DNA of 64,000 nucleotides, from contig NZ_AUFO01000012.1 of assembly GCF_000426545.1 (NCBI RefSeq), forward strand, positions 186,001 to 250,000, read 5' to 3'. Shown here piece by piece: positions 1 through 8,462 of this stretch (the stretch's first letter is position 1; the number at the start of each line of letters is the position of its first letter). The position numbers and the translations under genes were made by a program. The notes below the pieces were generated by a model. The model had not been told where the DNA came from. It did no database searches and worked only from the letters and a program-made list of their open reading frames with translations. Origin of the DNA: Paenibacillus massiliensis subsp. panacisoli DSM 21345 (GTDB lineage: Bacteria > Bacillota > Bacilli > Paenibacillales > Paenibacillaceae).

Positions 1-215
1 TGGAACAATCTCATGAGCAAGGTTTTACCGCATATTTGATTAAACAAGGCGATCGATATGTCCTTACGGAAGAGCCCATCGGAGAAGAAGCGATGAAGGG
101 TGTATTCTTCCGTGAACTGAATACAGATTTTAACAGCGGTCTTTTTAAAATCGTTCAGAATGGTGAAGCGCAATATTTGAAGATTGTGCAAAGTGAATGG
201 ATTAAGCCGAGATAA
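1..215 (+). CDS. 3' end of an unidentified protein gene (partial)
   Basis: The reading frame is open from the left edge and ends at a TAA at 213-215, giving the last 71 residues of a protein that starts outside the window. The tail is hydrophilic and ends WIKPR. It has no transmembrane segment and no motif I recognise, so no function is proposed. The Glu, Lys and aromatic-rich composition looks like a small globular protein. The next gene, at 298, runs in the same direction after an 82-base gap. Confidence 0.6.
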   Translation, partial: EQSHEQGFTAYLIKQGDRYVLTEEPIGEEAMKGVFFRELNTDFNSGLFKIVQNGEAQYLKIVQSEWIKPR

Positions 216-297
216 GCAACCTAAAGTCAAATATCCTCCTTAATCAATTTCATTACTTATTCAACCAATTAAAACATGATCCTCAGGGTATCCGATC

Positions 298-495
298 TTG
301 GTGATTAACCATTTGAATACGAAATCGTATAAGTTATTGAGCGCAGGAGTAGTTGTTCTACTGTTAGCATCAGCCATAAGTGGAGAAGGTTCTGGAGTGA
401 AGGACGCTATTCAAGGAGCAATGGTGGGTGCTGGAGCTGTTCTCACTGTTGTTAGTCTATGGATGTATGGTAGCAAGAAGAAAATGAAGAGCTAA
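298..495 (+). CDS. small two-helix membrane protein, unknown function
   Basis: This 65-residue frame has two hydrophobic stretches, about residues 13-28 (rich in Val and Leu) and 40-57 (rich in Gly, Val and Ala). It ends in a basic tail, KKKMKS. A small integral membrane protein with a cytosolic C-terminus is likely. The start is uncertain: the frame opens with TTG at 298 and GTG at 301, preceded only by a weak purine stretch. A strong intrinsic terminator follows the stop directly, which supports a real transcript end. No family was recognised. Confidence 0.45.
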   Translation: MVINHLNTKSYKLLSAGVVVLLLASAISGEGSGVKDAIQGAMVGAGAVLTVVSLWMYGSKKKMKS

Positions 496-504
496 ATGAA
501 GATA

Positions 505-540
505 GAGGTGCTACTCTGAATTGGGGTGGCACCCTTTTTT
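505..540 (+). terminator. intrinsic terminator after the small membrane protein
   Basis: GGTGCTACTC (507-516) pairs with GGGGTGGCACC (523-533) using G-U wobbles around a short loop, and a run of six T follows. The right arm resembles part of a T-box motif. There is no specifier region, so a plain terminator is the simpler reading. Confidence 0.7.
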
Positions 541-817
541 GCATTGTAATATTCACATTTTATTTTAATGATTGAAAAAATATCAGCTAAGGCATGAGGA
601 GCTGTGTATGCATTACCTATAACAACCGTAGGCTATTATTTCCGCTCCGACGTGAGTGTTAACTGGGCTGGTGGGCCTTTCATAATATATTGATTTGATA
701 CGCTTTTCGTTTGGGTCATAGAAAAAAGCTATACCTGGGTATAGTTTTTTGGTGTTTCCCGATAGCAGCTTCCACGCTCTATACTAAAGCCAACATTTAA
801 GCAAGGAGCTGTTACAA
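541..817 (+). other. metE upstream region with a hairpin; no known riboswitch seen
   Basis: No gene is seen here. A hairpin lies at 722-750: GCTATACC pairs with GGTATAG and six T follow, so it could act as an intrinsic terminator or attenuator upstream of metE. I looked for the conserved core of the SAM-I (S-box) riboswitch and for cobalamin riboswitch boxes and found neither. The metE ribosome binding site AAGGAG is at 803-808. Confidence 0.5.
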
Positions 818-3088
818 TTGAAAACATCCATTATCGGTTATCCACGAGTCGGCGCGCTCAGAGAGCTAAAATTCGCATCCGAAAAATACTTCAAAGGTGT
901 ACTTCCAGTTGAAGAGCTGCAACAAACGGCGGCTCAGCTTAGATACGCAAACTGGAAGCTTCAACAGGAGAACGGCGTCGATTTCATTGCCTCCAACGAT
1001 TTTTCCTTCTACGACGGACTGCTCGACACGGCTTGCTTGCTTGGGATCGTTCCGCAAAGATACCAGGAACTCGGATTAAGCCCGTTAGAGACGTATTTCG
1101 CAATGGCGAGAGGCTATCAAGGCGACAAAGGCGACGTTAAAGCGCTGGCGATGAAAAAATGGTTCAACACGAACTATCACTATATGGTGCCCGAAATCGA
1201 CGATACGACAAGCATCCATTTGGCCGGCACGAAGCTGTTCGACGAATTTACGGAAGCAAAACAGCTTGGCATCGCAACCAAGCCTGTGCTGATCGGAGCA
1301 TTCACCCTGCTCAAGCTTGCAAGGTTCACAGGCTCGAAGCAAGTGAAGGAGTTCGTGCCTGCGGTTGTCGAAGCTTATACTGCTGTTCTGAACCAATTGA
1401 ACACTCTTGGCGCAGCATGGTTCCAACTTGATGAGCCTGCATTAGTAACGGATTTGACTTCGGAGGATATCGAGCTTTTTACGGAGCTATATAGCGGTAT
1501 CCTGTCCGCCAAAGGCGACGTAAAAGTTGTCACACAAACGTATTTTGGAGACGTTCGCGACTGCTATCAGGTACTTCAAGGTCTGCCGTTCGACGGGATT
1601 GGCATCGACTTTGTCGAGGGCAAGCAGTCTTTGAACCTCGTGCGCAAGCATGGTTTCATAAATGACAAGGTGCTTTTTGCCGGTGTAATCAACGGTAAGA
1701 ACATCTGGAAAAACCAATATAAGCAAACAATTGCTCTCGTTCAAGAGATTAGCAAGCATGCAAACCAAGTCGTGCTCGGCACGTCCTGCTCGCTGCTTCA
1801 TGTCCCCTACACGATTAAGCACGAAACAAAACTGACGGCGACGAATAAGCAATACTTCGCGTTCGCGGAAGAAAAGCTGTGCGAGCTTGCAGAACTCAAG
1901 TCGATCTTGGAGCAAGAGAGTCCGGAAGCTTCGACTTATTATACAGAGAATGAGAAGCTGTTCCGTGCATCGCGACTCACGAATGACAACTCGGTACAGA
2001 AGAGAGTAGCAGAGTTGACTGACACCGACTTCACAAGACTTCCTGCCTTCGCCAAGCGGGAAACGCTTCAGAAAGCCAAATTCAATCTACCGCCGTTACC
2101 TACGACGACGATTGGTTCGTTCCCTCAGACGGCTGACGTCCGCGCGAACCGCGCAGCCTTCAAGAAAGGTAACATCACCGAGCAGCAGTATAAGCAATTC
2201 AACTTTGACCGCATCGCGGAGTGCATTGCGCAGCAGGAGGAAATTGGAATCGATGTGATTGTGCATGGTGAATACGAGCGCAACGACATGGTCGAATACT
2301 TTGGGGAATGCTTGGATGGCTTTATCTTCACTGAGAACGCTTGGGTACAGTCTTACGGAACACGCTGTGTAAAGCCGCCGGTTGTATGGGGTGACATTAG
2401 TCGTAGCAAGTCAATTACTGTAGAATACTCGACGTTCGCGAAGAGCCGTACCAACAAGCCGGTCAAAGGCATGCTGACGGGTCCGGTAACGATCCTGAAC
2501 TGGTCGTTCCCTCGCGAAGATATCAGTCTGAAAGAAAGCGCCCTTCAGATTGGCCTTGCGATTCGTGACGAAGTACTTGATCTCGAAGCCAATGGAATCG
2601 AGATTATCCAGATCGACGAAGCCGCTTTAAGAGAGAAGCTTCCGTTGCGACATTCCGACTGGCAGAGCGAATACTTGAGCTGGGCGATTCCTGCCTTCAG
2701 ACTCGTGCATAGCGGCGTCAAAGCCGAAACGCAAATTCATACACATATGTGCTACAGCCAGTTCAACGATATCATTCGTGACATCGATGCGATGGACGCC
2801 GATGTCATTACATTCGAAGCATCGCGCTCAGACTTGGCAATTATCGACGCAATTAACGAGTGCGGCTTCCGCACTGAAGTCGGCCCAGGCGTGTATGATA
2901 TCCATTCGCCTCGGATTCCAAGCGTAGAAGAGCTTAAACAAGGACTGGATCGTATGTTGGATAAGATCGAGGTCTCCAAGCTATGGGTTAACCCGGACTG
3001 CGGACTTAAAACTCGTGGTGTCAATGAAACGTGGGCCAGCTTGAAGAACCTTGTCCAAGCAGCCAAAGAAGTAAGAGCAACATTGTAA
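818..3088 (+). CDS. metE: cobalamin-independent methionine synthase
   Basis: MetE transfers the methyl group of 5-methyltetrahydropteroyl-triglutamate to homocysteine, the last step of methionine synthesis, in the cytosol. The product has 756 residues, close to the 753 of E. coli MetE. It begins with the typical SIIGYPRVG motif and has the two-barrel layout of the family. The catalytic half carries the zinc ligands His643 and Cys645 (HMCYS) and Cys728 (NPDCGLKTR), plus the conserved GPGVYDIHSPRIP loop. Translation starts at TTG with AAGGAG 10 bases upstream. It appears monocistronic and ends at a strong terminator. The family assignment is secure. How the gene is controlled here is not clear, because no S-box or T-box is visible. 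Confidence 0.97.
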   Translation: MKTSIIGYPRVGALRELKFASEKYFKGVLPVEELQQTAAQLRYANWKLQQENGVDFIASNDFSFYDGLLDTACLLGIVPQRYQELGLSPLETYFAMARGYQGDKGDVKALAMKKWFNTNYHYMVPEIDDTTSIHLAGTKLFDEFTEAKQLGIATKPVLIGAFTLLKLARFTGSKQVKEFVPAVVEAYTAVLNQLNTLGAAWFQLDEPALVTDLTSEDIELFTELYSGILSAKGDVKVVTQTYFGDVRDCYQVLQGLPFDGIGIDFVEGKQSLNLVRKHGFINDKVLFAGVINGKNIWKNQYKQTIALVQEISKHANQVVLGTSCSLLHVPYTIKHETKLTATNKQYFAFAEEKLCELAELKSILEQESPEASTYYTENEKLFRASRLTNDNSVQKRVAELTDTDFTRLPAFAKRETLQKAKFNLPPLPTTTIGSFPQTADVRANRAAFKKGNITEQQYKQFNFDRIAECIAQQEEIGIDVIVHGEYERNDMVEYFGECLDGFIFTENAWVQSYGTRCVKPPVVWGDISRSKSITVEYSTFAKSRTNKPVKGMLTGPVTILNWSFPREDISLKESALQIGLAIRDEVLDLEANGIEIIQIDEAALREKLPLRHSDWQSEYLSWAIPAFRLVHSGVKAETQIHTHMCYSQFNDIIRDIDAMDADVITFEASRSDLAIIDAINECGFRTEVGPGVYDIHSPRIPSVEELKQGLDRMLDKIEVSKLWVNPDCGLKTRGVNETWASLKNLVQAAKEVRATL

Positions 3089-3095
3089 TAACGTA

Positions 3096-3136
3096 CAAGA
3101 GGATGGGCTCAAGCGAGCTCATCCTCTTGGTTTTCT
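3096..3136 (+). terminator. metE intrinsic terminator
   Basis: A 15-base-pair stem (CAAGAGGATGGGCTC pairing with GAGCTCATCCTCTTG, one G-U pair) with a four-base loop is followed by a T-rich stretch, 8 bases after the metE stop codon. Confidence 0.85.
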
Positions 3137-3193
3137 TTCATTCAGAAGGCGATCGAACGTAAGAATACCCGTACTGGAGCTGGAGACGTACAG

Positions 3194-3507
3194 CTATTCA
3201 GGTGCATTCTGTTCCTTATCTAAATCGGCGACAATGTCCTCTAAAGTGACATGTTCAAGTACTTTTTCCAATGCTCTTTGTGCCAATGAAAAAATAGGTT
3301 CAATTGTTGATTGAAGGTTCCTGCCAACAGGACAATCCGGGTTTGGCTTCGCTTGAATATTACATGCACCAATCCCGATTTTTTTAACATCCCCATAATT
3401 TTACGGATCATTACAGGATGTGTATTTACACTATCTGCAATCATTTCAGAAGAATATGGTAATATCATTCTGACATGATCTATCACGTAGAAGTCCATGC
3501 AATGCAA
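3194..3507 (-). pseudogene. degraded Rrf2-family regulator (ywnA-like)
   Basis: Reading leftward, the frame contains SSEMIADSVNTHPVMIRKIM and then MLKKSGLVHV. This is the recognition-helix region of Rrf2 regulators such as B. subtilis YwnA. After that the match continues in another frame as KPNPDCPVGRNLQSTIEP followed by ALEKVLEHVTLEDIVADL, down to a TAG at 3194-3196. The wing and middle segment, about 40 residues in relatives, is missing, and the N-terminal helix is replaced by unrelated sequence. An internal deletion with a frame change (near 3352-3360) plus loss of the start therefore inactivates the gene. The intact neighbour at 3751 is ywnB-like, as in B. subtilis where ywnA and ywnB are adjacent. 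Confidence 0.75.
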
Positions 3508-3615
3508 ACTGGACCAAGCAGAAGATATGAGGATGTTATTCGCATCTTGGAGAGCGGAATTTCTGTCATCTCAACCATTAATGTGCAAGGTGGATCAGGC
3601 CTTAGGCTCGTTTTT
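3481..3615 (+). pseudogene. short remnant resembling the KdpD N-terminal domain
   Basis: In the frame starting at 3481 the translation includes GPSRRYEDVIRILES and then GISVISTINVQ. It resembles the KdpD sensor-domain segment that usually reads KRYxDVxELLxxGIxVxxTxNVQHLES. The usual HLES is absent and the frame soon ends at TAA (3616-3618). Only about 40 residues are left and there is no start or kinase domain, so it is non-functional. It sits exactly where the N-terminus of the ywnA-like gene is lost, which points to an old rearrangement. The similarity is judged by eye from a short stretch. Confidence 0.45.
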
Positions 3616-3750
3616 TAAAATAGGCAACCTGATTGCCTTGCGTGAGTTGGCCTTGGGTTATCATTATTGTATGCTTAATTGAAGGTGGATGAGGCTGAAT
3701 GTTAATTTCATAGATAGATTTATGCGATGTATAAGAGGAGGCTCTCTCTC

Positions 3751-4371
3751 ATGAATATTTTGATGTTTGGTGCAACTGGACGAGTCGGGGCCCATATCTT
3801 GCAGCATGCTCTTGATGATGGACATCATGTAACTGTATTAGCTCGGTCTCCAGACAAAATTCACATGGATCATGAACATTTAACTGTTATTCAAGGGAAT
3901 GCCCTGCATGTAGAGGATATCACACATGCAATGCATGGGATGGATGTAGTCATTAGCGCACTAAATACAGATGGTACTACAACGTTATCAGCCAGCATGC
4001 CCCTGATTATTGAAGCCATGTATAACGAGAAGATTCAACGTATTATAACCATTGGAACCGCCAGTATCTTACAAAGTAGAATCTCTCCCCATCTACTGCG
4101 GTATCAATCCAGTGAATCCAAGCGGAAGTCGAACCGGGCAGCCATCGAGCATCATCAAGTGTATAACTTGCTAAAGGACTCGTCTCTGGAATGGACTATT
4201 GTATGTCCAACGTACTTGCCTGATGGAGAAAGGCTCGGGAAGTATCGTGTAGAGCGTGATGTCCTGCCTGAAGGTGGAGCGGAGATATCTGTTACGGATA
4301 CAGCGGAGTTCGCTTACAAGCAACTGGTGGATAGCAAGTATATTAAGTCACGTGTAGGCATTGCTTATTGA
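3751..4371 (+). CDS. NAD(P)-binding Rossmann-fold protein, YwnB-like
   Basis: The protein begins with the dinucleotide-binding loop MNILMFGATGRVGAHIL, typical of atypical short-chain dehydrogenases of the NmrA/NAD(P)H-binding group. It continues with a VLARSPDKI segment that contacts the cofactor ribose or phosphate in relatives. At 206 residues it has the family length. The longer frame from ATG 3727 is unlikely, because AGAGGAGG at 3734-3741 is correctly spaced for ATG 3751. Its regulator neighbour is broken, so it may have lost its normal control. In relatives the role is a putative reductase or redox sensor. The true substrate is unknown. Confidence 0.8.
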   Translation: MNILMFGATGRVGAHILQHALDDGHHVTVLARSPDKIHMDHEHLTVIQGNALHVEDITHAMHGMDVVISALNTDGTTTLSASMPLIIEAMYNEKIQRIITIGTASILQSRISPHLLRYQSSESKRKSNRAAIEHHQVYNLLKDSSLEWTIVCPTYLPDGERLGKYRVERDVLPEGGAEISVTDTAEFAYKQLVDSKYIKSRVGIAY

Positions 4372-4402
4372 GATAGAGTCCTCGGGCTTCTATAACAACG
4401 GA

Positions 4403-4447
4403 AAGAAGCCTTCCCGGCTATTGAATTGGTAGCTAGGAAGGCTTCTT
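4403..4447. terminator. bidirectional terminator between ywnB-like gene and lacA
   Basis: AGAAGCCTTCC and GGAAGGCTTCT form the stem, with a loop of about 20 bases. The T and A tracts on either side suit two convergent transcripts. Confidence 0.7.
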
Positions 4448-4520
4448 TGCTTTGGTTAGCCGCTGCGGTTATTAGGGTGTCGGCTCTATTTTGTGATTTG
4501 GCCGAACGTATTATTTATAC

Positions 4521-5135
4521 TTAAGTGTTCAACTCATCGCCAATCTCAAGATTCCTAAAATAATACTTCTTATCATGCTCGTTAATTTCACGGAGCACTT
4601 TGCATGGGTTACCCACAGCTACTACATTTGCTGGAATGTCTTTAGTGACAATACTTCCGGCTCCAATCACGGTATTATCGCCAATCGTAATCCCGGGCAG
4701 TATGACGGCACCGGCGCCTATCCAACAATTTTTGCCGATAGTTACCACGGCGTTGTATTGATACGCTTGTTCACGCAGTTCAGGTAAAATAGGATGCCCT
4801 GCTGTGGCGATCGTTACATTTGGACCAAACATGGTGTAATCGCCCACATAGATATGTGTATCATCCACGAGGGTTAGATTGAAGTTGGCATATATTTTTT
4901 TGCCGAAATGGACATGTCTGCCCCCCCAATTGGAATGCAGTGGTGGTTCAATATAGCATCCTTCTCCGAGCTCGGCGAACATTTCTTTGAGTAAGGCAGC
5001 CCGCTTCTCATATTCCAACGGTCTCGTCATGTTGAAATCATAAAGTCGTTCTAGACAGAGCGTTTGCTCTTGGACTATTTGTTCGTCGTTAGGTAGATAT
5101 AGGCTTTCATTGTGCATTTTTTCTTTGTTACTCAT
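4521..5135 (-). CDS. lacA: galactoside/maltose O-acetyltransferase (LacA/Maa type)
   Basis: This enzyme moves an acetyl group from acetyl-CoA to the 6-hydroxyl of galactosides or related sugars. The 204 residues match the length of E. coli LacA (203). The N-terminal mac domain includes EYEKRAALLKEMFAELGEGC, close to the LacA segment. The left-handed parallel beta-helix made of hexapeptide repeats runs from about residue 75 to 185, with the catalytic His114 in TAGHP and the terminal VVAVGNPCKVLREI. It starts 35 bases after the beta-galactosidase stop on the same strand, so the two genes form an operon. Its likely role is detoxification of non-metabolisable galactosides. The exact sugar acceptor is inferred from context. 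Confidence 0.88.
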   Translation of the reverse strand: MSNKEKMHNESLYLPNDEQIVQEQTLCLERLYDFNMTRPLEYEKRAALLKEMFAELGEGCYIEPPLHSNWGGRHVHFGKKIYANFNLTLVDDTHIYVGDYTMFGPNVTIATAGHPILPELREQAYQYNAVVTIGKNCWIGAGAVILPGITIGDNTVIGAGSIVTKDIPANVVAVGNPCKVLREINEHDKKYYFRNLEIGDELNT

Positions 5136-5170
5136 GTAGTTGCACTCCTATATTTCAAATTCTAGATCAA

Positions 5171-7249
5171 TTAAGAGTGTAAGACGCTGCGTTTCAATAT
5201 AGCCAAGCCGTTGACTGGCAATTCAAGAGAAGATGCCGCTGGCTCGCCTGTCTCCATGTTGAGGTAGCTGCGTCCGTCCAGTTCGATCGCCTGAGCCTTA
5301 CCACTGAAGTTCTGTACAAATACATATTCCTGTTCCCCATCTGTACGCACTTGGGCAGTGATGCCCACCGGTAGCTCACAGTCAAGCACTGGCTGGATGC
5401 CGATGTCCCTTGTAATGGCTCTGTACAGTTCCGTGTAGAAGGCCTGCTCCTTTACCCGAGTTGCCAGGTGATATGCTCTACCTTCGCCCAAGCGATTCAC
5501 GGTCAGTGCAGGACGTCCCGCGTAGAAATCGTTCCGATAGGTACCCAGAGTCTTGGCTCCCTCCAGATGGATCAGCTCGGCAATCTCATGAGCGTCATAA
5601 TCGCCAGCCAGGTTCAGTTCATTACCTGCTTCGAGGATGAGACCATTCGTATCACGGCTATGCAGTCCTTCCGTTTCTTCAGCCCAGATGCCGAGTGTAC
5701 GGCGCAGTGGTCCGGGGAATCCACCGAGATGGCACAGATCAGTCTCGTTGACGACACCTGACCAATATGTGGCAAGGAATGTGCCACCGTTCTCAACATA
5801 CTGTTCGATATTACGCCCATTCTCTTCGCTAATCAGATAGAGCATAGGTGCGATAACCAGCTTGTAAGAGGCCAGCTCATCGCTAGAGCCGATAACATCA
5901 ACAGGAATACCTTGCTCCCACAAGCCGCGGTAATGCTGTATAACGGTTTCCTCGTATTTCAGCCCGGAGTTGCGGATACCCTGAGCATCCTTAACCGCCC
6001 AACGGTTGTCCCAGTCGAACAGGATAGCAACCTCGGCCGGAGTGGAGGTACCCACGACCTCGTTCAGTCCAGCAAGCACCTTGCCTACTTCAGCGACATC
6101 GCTAAATACACGTGTATGCTCATGACCAGCATGGTCGACAACTGCACCGTGAAATTTCTCGCTGGAGCCGCGACTCTTTCGCCATTGGAAGTACTGCACC
6201 GAATCCGAGCCGTGGGCAATCGCTTGCAATGAGGATAGCTTATGCATACCTGGACGCTTCATCTTGCTAACGGATTGCCAATTCGTCAGGGAGGGTGTAC
6301 TTTCCATCAGCAGGAATGGCTTGTTCTTAAAGCTACGGAACATGTCGTGATGGAAGCCAGTCCATGCTGCTAGATGAACATCATCACCGTCGTCCGTAAA
6401 GTGCCAGCTTGGGTATGCATCCCAAGAGACAACGTCCAGAATCTTGGCCATCTCACGGTAGTCGATTCCATCAATATTGTGCATATTAGTCGTTATTGGT
6501 AGCTCCGGGTTGAAGCTACGGACCGTGTCCATCTCATGCTGGCAGAAGTTGATCGTCTGATCGCTTACAAAACGCCGCCAATCCAGATTCAATCCGTGTA
6601 CCTGAGTTTCACCATGCGGTGCTGGGGACTCAATCTGCTCCCAGGAAGTGAACGTGTGGCTCCAGAAAGTGGCCCACCAGGCATGATTGACTGTATCGAG
6701 ATTGTTGTCGTATCTCTTCTTCAGCCATACTCTGAATTCCGCCTGACAAAGATCGCAGTGGCATTCGCCGCCGAATTCATTCGAGATATGCCAGCCGATC
6801 ACGGCAGGGTGGTCCGCATAGCGCTCAGCCAGCTTAGTATTTATAATCTTGGTCTTCTCGCGGTATACTGGCGAGGTGTAGCAGTGATTGTGCCGGAAGC
6901 CGTGCAGATTGCGTACACGGTTACGCTCGACTCGCAGCACCTCCGGGTATTTCTGGGACATCCATGCTGGACGTGCACCGCTTGGGGTAGCCAGAAATGC
7001 ATAAATGCCGTTAGCTGTGAAGCGTTCCAGCAATTCATCCAGCCACTCAAATTGGAACACGCCTTCCTCTGGCTCCAGGGAAACCCAAGAGAAGATGCCT
7101 ACGGACATGACATTGCAGCCAGCCAGCTTCATCAAACGGATATCTTCTTCGAGCACCTCAGGGTATTTCAGCCATTGTTCCGGATTATAGTCGGCGCCGT
7201 GCAGCATGTATGGCGCCTTGCTGCTAATTGCGGGATGTTTGAGTGTCAT
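5171..7249 (-). CDS. GH42 beta-galactosidase
   Basis: This is a cytosolic enzyme that hydrolyses terminal beta-D-galactosides. The 692 residues match GH42 enzymes: a TIM barrel that opens with GADYNPEQW, then a trimerisation domain and a small C-terminal beta domain. The acid/base Glu158 lies in HISNEFGGE and the nucleophile Glu316 in LLMESTPS. The cysteines in HNHCYTS and CHCDLC match the zinc cluster of many GH42 enzymes. There is no signal peptide, so an unseen importer must supply the substrate. The downstream partner is lacA, and an AraC-type regulator is divergent. Family assignment is secure. Whether lactose or plant galacto-oligosaccharides are the natural substrate cannot be read from the sequence. 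Confidence 0.95.
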   Translation of the reverse strand: MTLKHPAISSKAPYMLHGADYNPEQWLKYPEVLEEDIRLMKLAGCNVMSVGIFSWVSLEPEEGVFQFEWLDELLERFTANGIYAFLATPSGARPAWMSQKYPEVLRVERNRVRNLHGFRHNHCYTSPVYREKTKIINTKLAERYADHPAVIGWHISNEFGGECHCDLCQAEFRVWLKKRYDNNLDTVNHAWWATFWSHTFTSWEQIESPAPHGETQVHGLNLDWRRFVSDQTINFCQHEMDTVRSFNPELPITTNMHNIDGIDYREMAKILDVVSWDAYPSWHFTDDGDDVHLAAWTGFHHDMFRSFKNKPFLLMESTPSLTNWQSVSKMKRPGMHKLSSLQAIAHGSDSVQYFQWRKSRGSSEKFHGAVVDHAGHEHTRVFSDVAEVGKVLAGLNEVVGTSTPAEVAILFDWDNRWAVKDAQGIRNSGLKYEETVIQHYRGLWEQGIPVDVIGSSDELASYKLVIAPMLYLISEENGRNIEQYVENGGTFLATYWSGVVNETDLCHLGGFPGPLRRTLGIWAEETEGLHSRDTNGLILEAGNELNLAGDYDAHEIAELIHLEGAKTLGTYRNDFYAGRPALTVNRLGEGRAYHLATRVKEQAFYTELYRAITRDIGIQPVLDCELPVGITAQVRTDGEQEYVFVQNFSGKAQAIELDGRSYLNMETGEPAASSLELPVNGLAILKRSVLHS

Positions 7250-7429
7250 AATAAGTATGTCCTTTCGGTTGGGGATTGTTGTAAGGATGAGATTATTCTC
7301 GGATACACCTTTTTAACTCGAATCTTGCACTGGTATTGTTATACGCTTAATATACTAAAAGATACGCCATAAATATCGTTAGGATTAATGACTCGAATCG
7401 GTAGGACAAAATGAACATGAGGTGATTGT
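7250..7429. promoter_or_regulatory. divergent promoter region of bgaL-lacA and the araC-type gene
   Basis: This 180-base AT-rich spacer separates two divergent genes. It must hold both promoters and the AraC binding sites. I could not pick out a convincing cre site or direct-repeat operator. Confidence 0.5.
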
Positions 7430-8344
7430 GTGCTTCCTTTCTCCTTAATTGAAATGCCACGTGATTCGATGGCATTTCCGTTATATCCTTATTCAGTCGG
7501 CCGACACAATCAATACCATCATGTGCGGCCTACCGGGTTCCCGGTGGCGCAGCTATTCATGGTCCGTAGTGGCCAAGGGTTGTTTCGGGATATGAAAACC
7601 GGCTCGGAGACCATATTAGAGCCAGGAATGGCTTATTTTTTCCCATCTGAACGCGGTCATGAATATTTTCCGTTATCTCACGAGCGATGGCATATGGGCT
7701 TCGTTGGGGTCGGAGGTAGCCAAGCCTTGGAAATACTTCAAACCTTGAATTTGTTACCCTCAGAGGTCCGTCGATTGGACCCCGGGGCGTTTGAATCCTG
7801 TTGGGGAATCATCGAGGACATATGGCGCATGGTCAATAATCAGACAGCTGATCAACATGGGAATCAGTTAGCGCAGGAGCTGTCAGTACAGCTCTATCGA
7901 CTGCTGCTGTTAGTGAAATCTGCCTCGGATGGCGAGCAATCCATTGGGCGCCCTGCGGGGCACGAGGTACGTAATGAAGCGATGCAGAAGGCAATACAGC
8001 TGATCAACGAGCATTTTACAGAACCGTTGCTGGTGCATAATTTGGCGGCTGCAGTCGGCTATTCCGTCCAGCATTTTCAACGCTTGTTTCAGCAGGAATA
8101 CGGTACATCTCCACATCAGTATTTGCAGAATCTAAGGCTACAGCGGGCTGTTCAGATGATTACCGAGGACCCGGAGCTGCCAGTTCAGGATATAGCCTTG
8201 CATCTCGGGATGGAGACCAACTATTTCATTCGTGTATTCCGAAAGGCTTATGATTGTACTCCAGGTGTAATGAAGGAGCGGTTGATTCATCAGCGTCATC
8301 GAGTTCACCAAGGAGACAAGCCTTTGCATAACAGACCGTTGTAA
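7430..8344 (+). CDS. AraC-family transcriptional regulator of the galactoside operon
   Basis: A cupin-type sensor domain covers about residues 15-150, with the typical GQGLFRD and LEPGMAYFFPS strands. A double helix-turn-helix domain occupies the last 100 residues and includes AVGYSVQHFQRLFQQEYGTSPHQ and LGMETNYFIRVFRKAYDCTPG. The start is GTG, with TGAGGTGA about 5 bases upstream. The gene diverges from the beta-galactosidase operon, so it most likely activates that operon in response to a galactoside. The function as local regulator is an inference from position. The domain assignment is clear. Confidence 0.9.
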   Translation: MLPFSLIEMPRDSMAFPLYPYSVGRHNQYHHVRPTGFPVAQLFMVRSGQGLFRDMKTGSETILEPGMAYFFPSERGHEYFPLSHERWHMGFVGVGGSQALEILQTLNLLPSEVRRLDPGAFESCWGIIEDIWRMVNNQTADQHGNQLAQELSVQLYRLLLLVKSASDGEQSIGRPAGHEVRNEAMQKAIQLINEHFTEPLLVHNLAAAVGYSVQHFQRLFQQEYGTSPHQYLQNLRLQRAVQMITEDPELPVQDIALHLGMETNYFIRVFRKAYDCTPGVMKERLIHQRHRVHQGDKPLHNRPL

Positions 8345-8398
8345 GCTGGACATGCGTGATGAGTGAATGAGGGGGCTGTAACGAAGCTAGACTCATGT

Positions 8399-8446
8399 AA
8401 AAAAGACTCCTACCCGTGAGAATTAATTCTGCGGTAGGAGTCTTTT
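8399..8446. terminator. bidirectional terminator
   Basis: AAAAGACTCCTACC and GGTAGGAGTCTTTT pair perfectly over 14 bases around an 18-base loop. It separates the convergent araC-type and lipoprotein genes, with T runs on both strands. Confidence 0.85.
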
Positions 8447-8462
8447 GGTTGTTTCACTACGC

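Noticed and set aside
541..817. Possible SAM (S-box), T-box or cobalamin riboswitch before metE
   Set aside because: None of the conserved core sequences of these classes is present. Only a hairpin with a T run is seen, and the GGGTGGCACC at 523-533 belongs to the previous terminator.
3497..3682. 61-residue plus-strand frame beside ywnB
   Set aside because: The KdpD-like similarity lies in a different frame. This frame has no recognisable protein and crosses a pseudogene region.
6536..7372. 278-residue plus-strand frame over the beta-galactosidase gene
   Set aside because: It is antisense to a clear GH42 gene with intact catalytic residues and has no ribosome binding site or recognisable domain.
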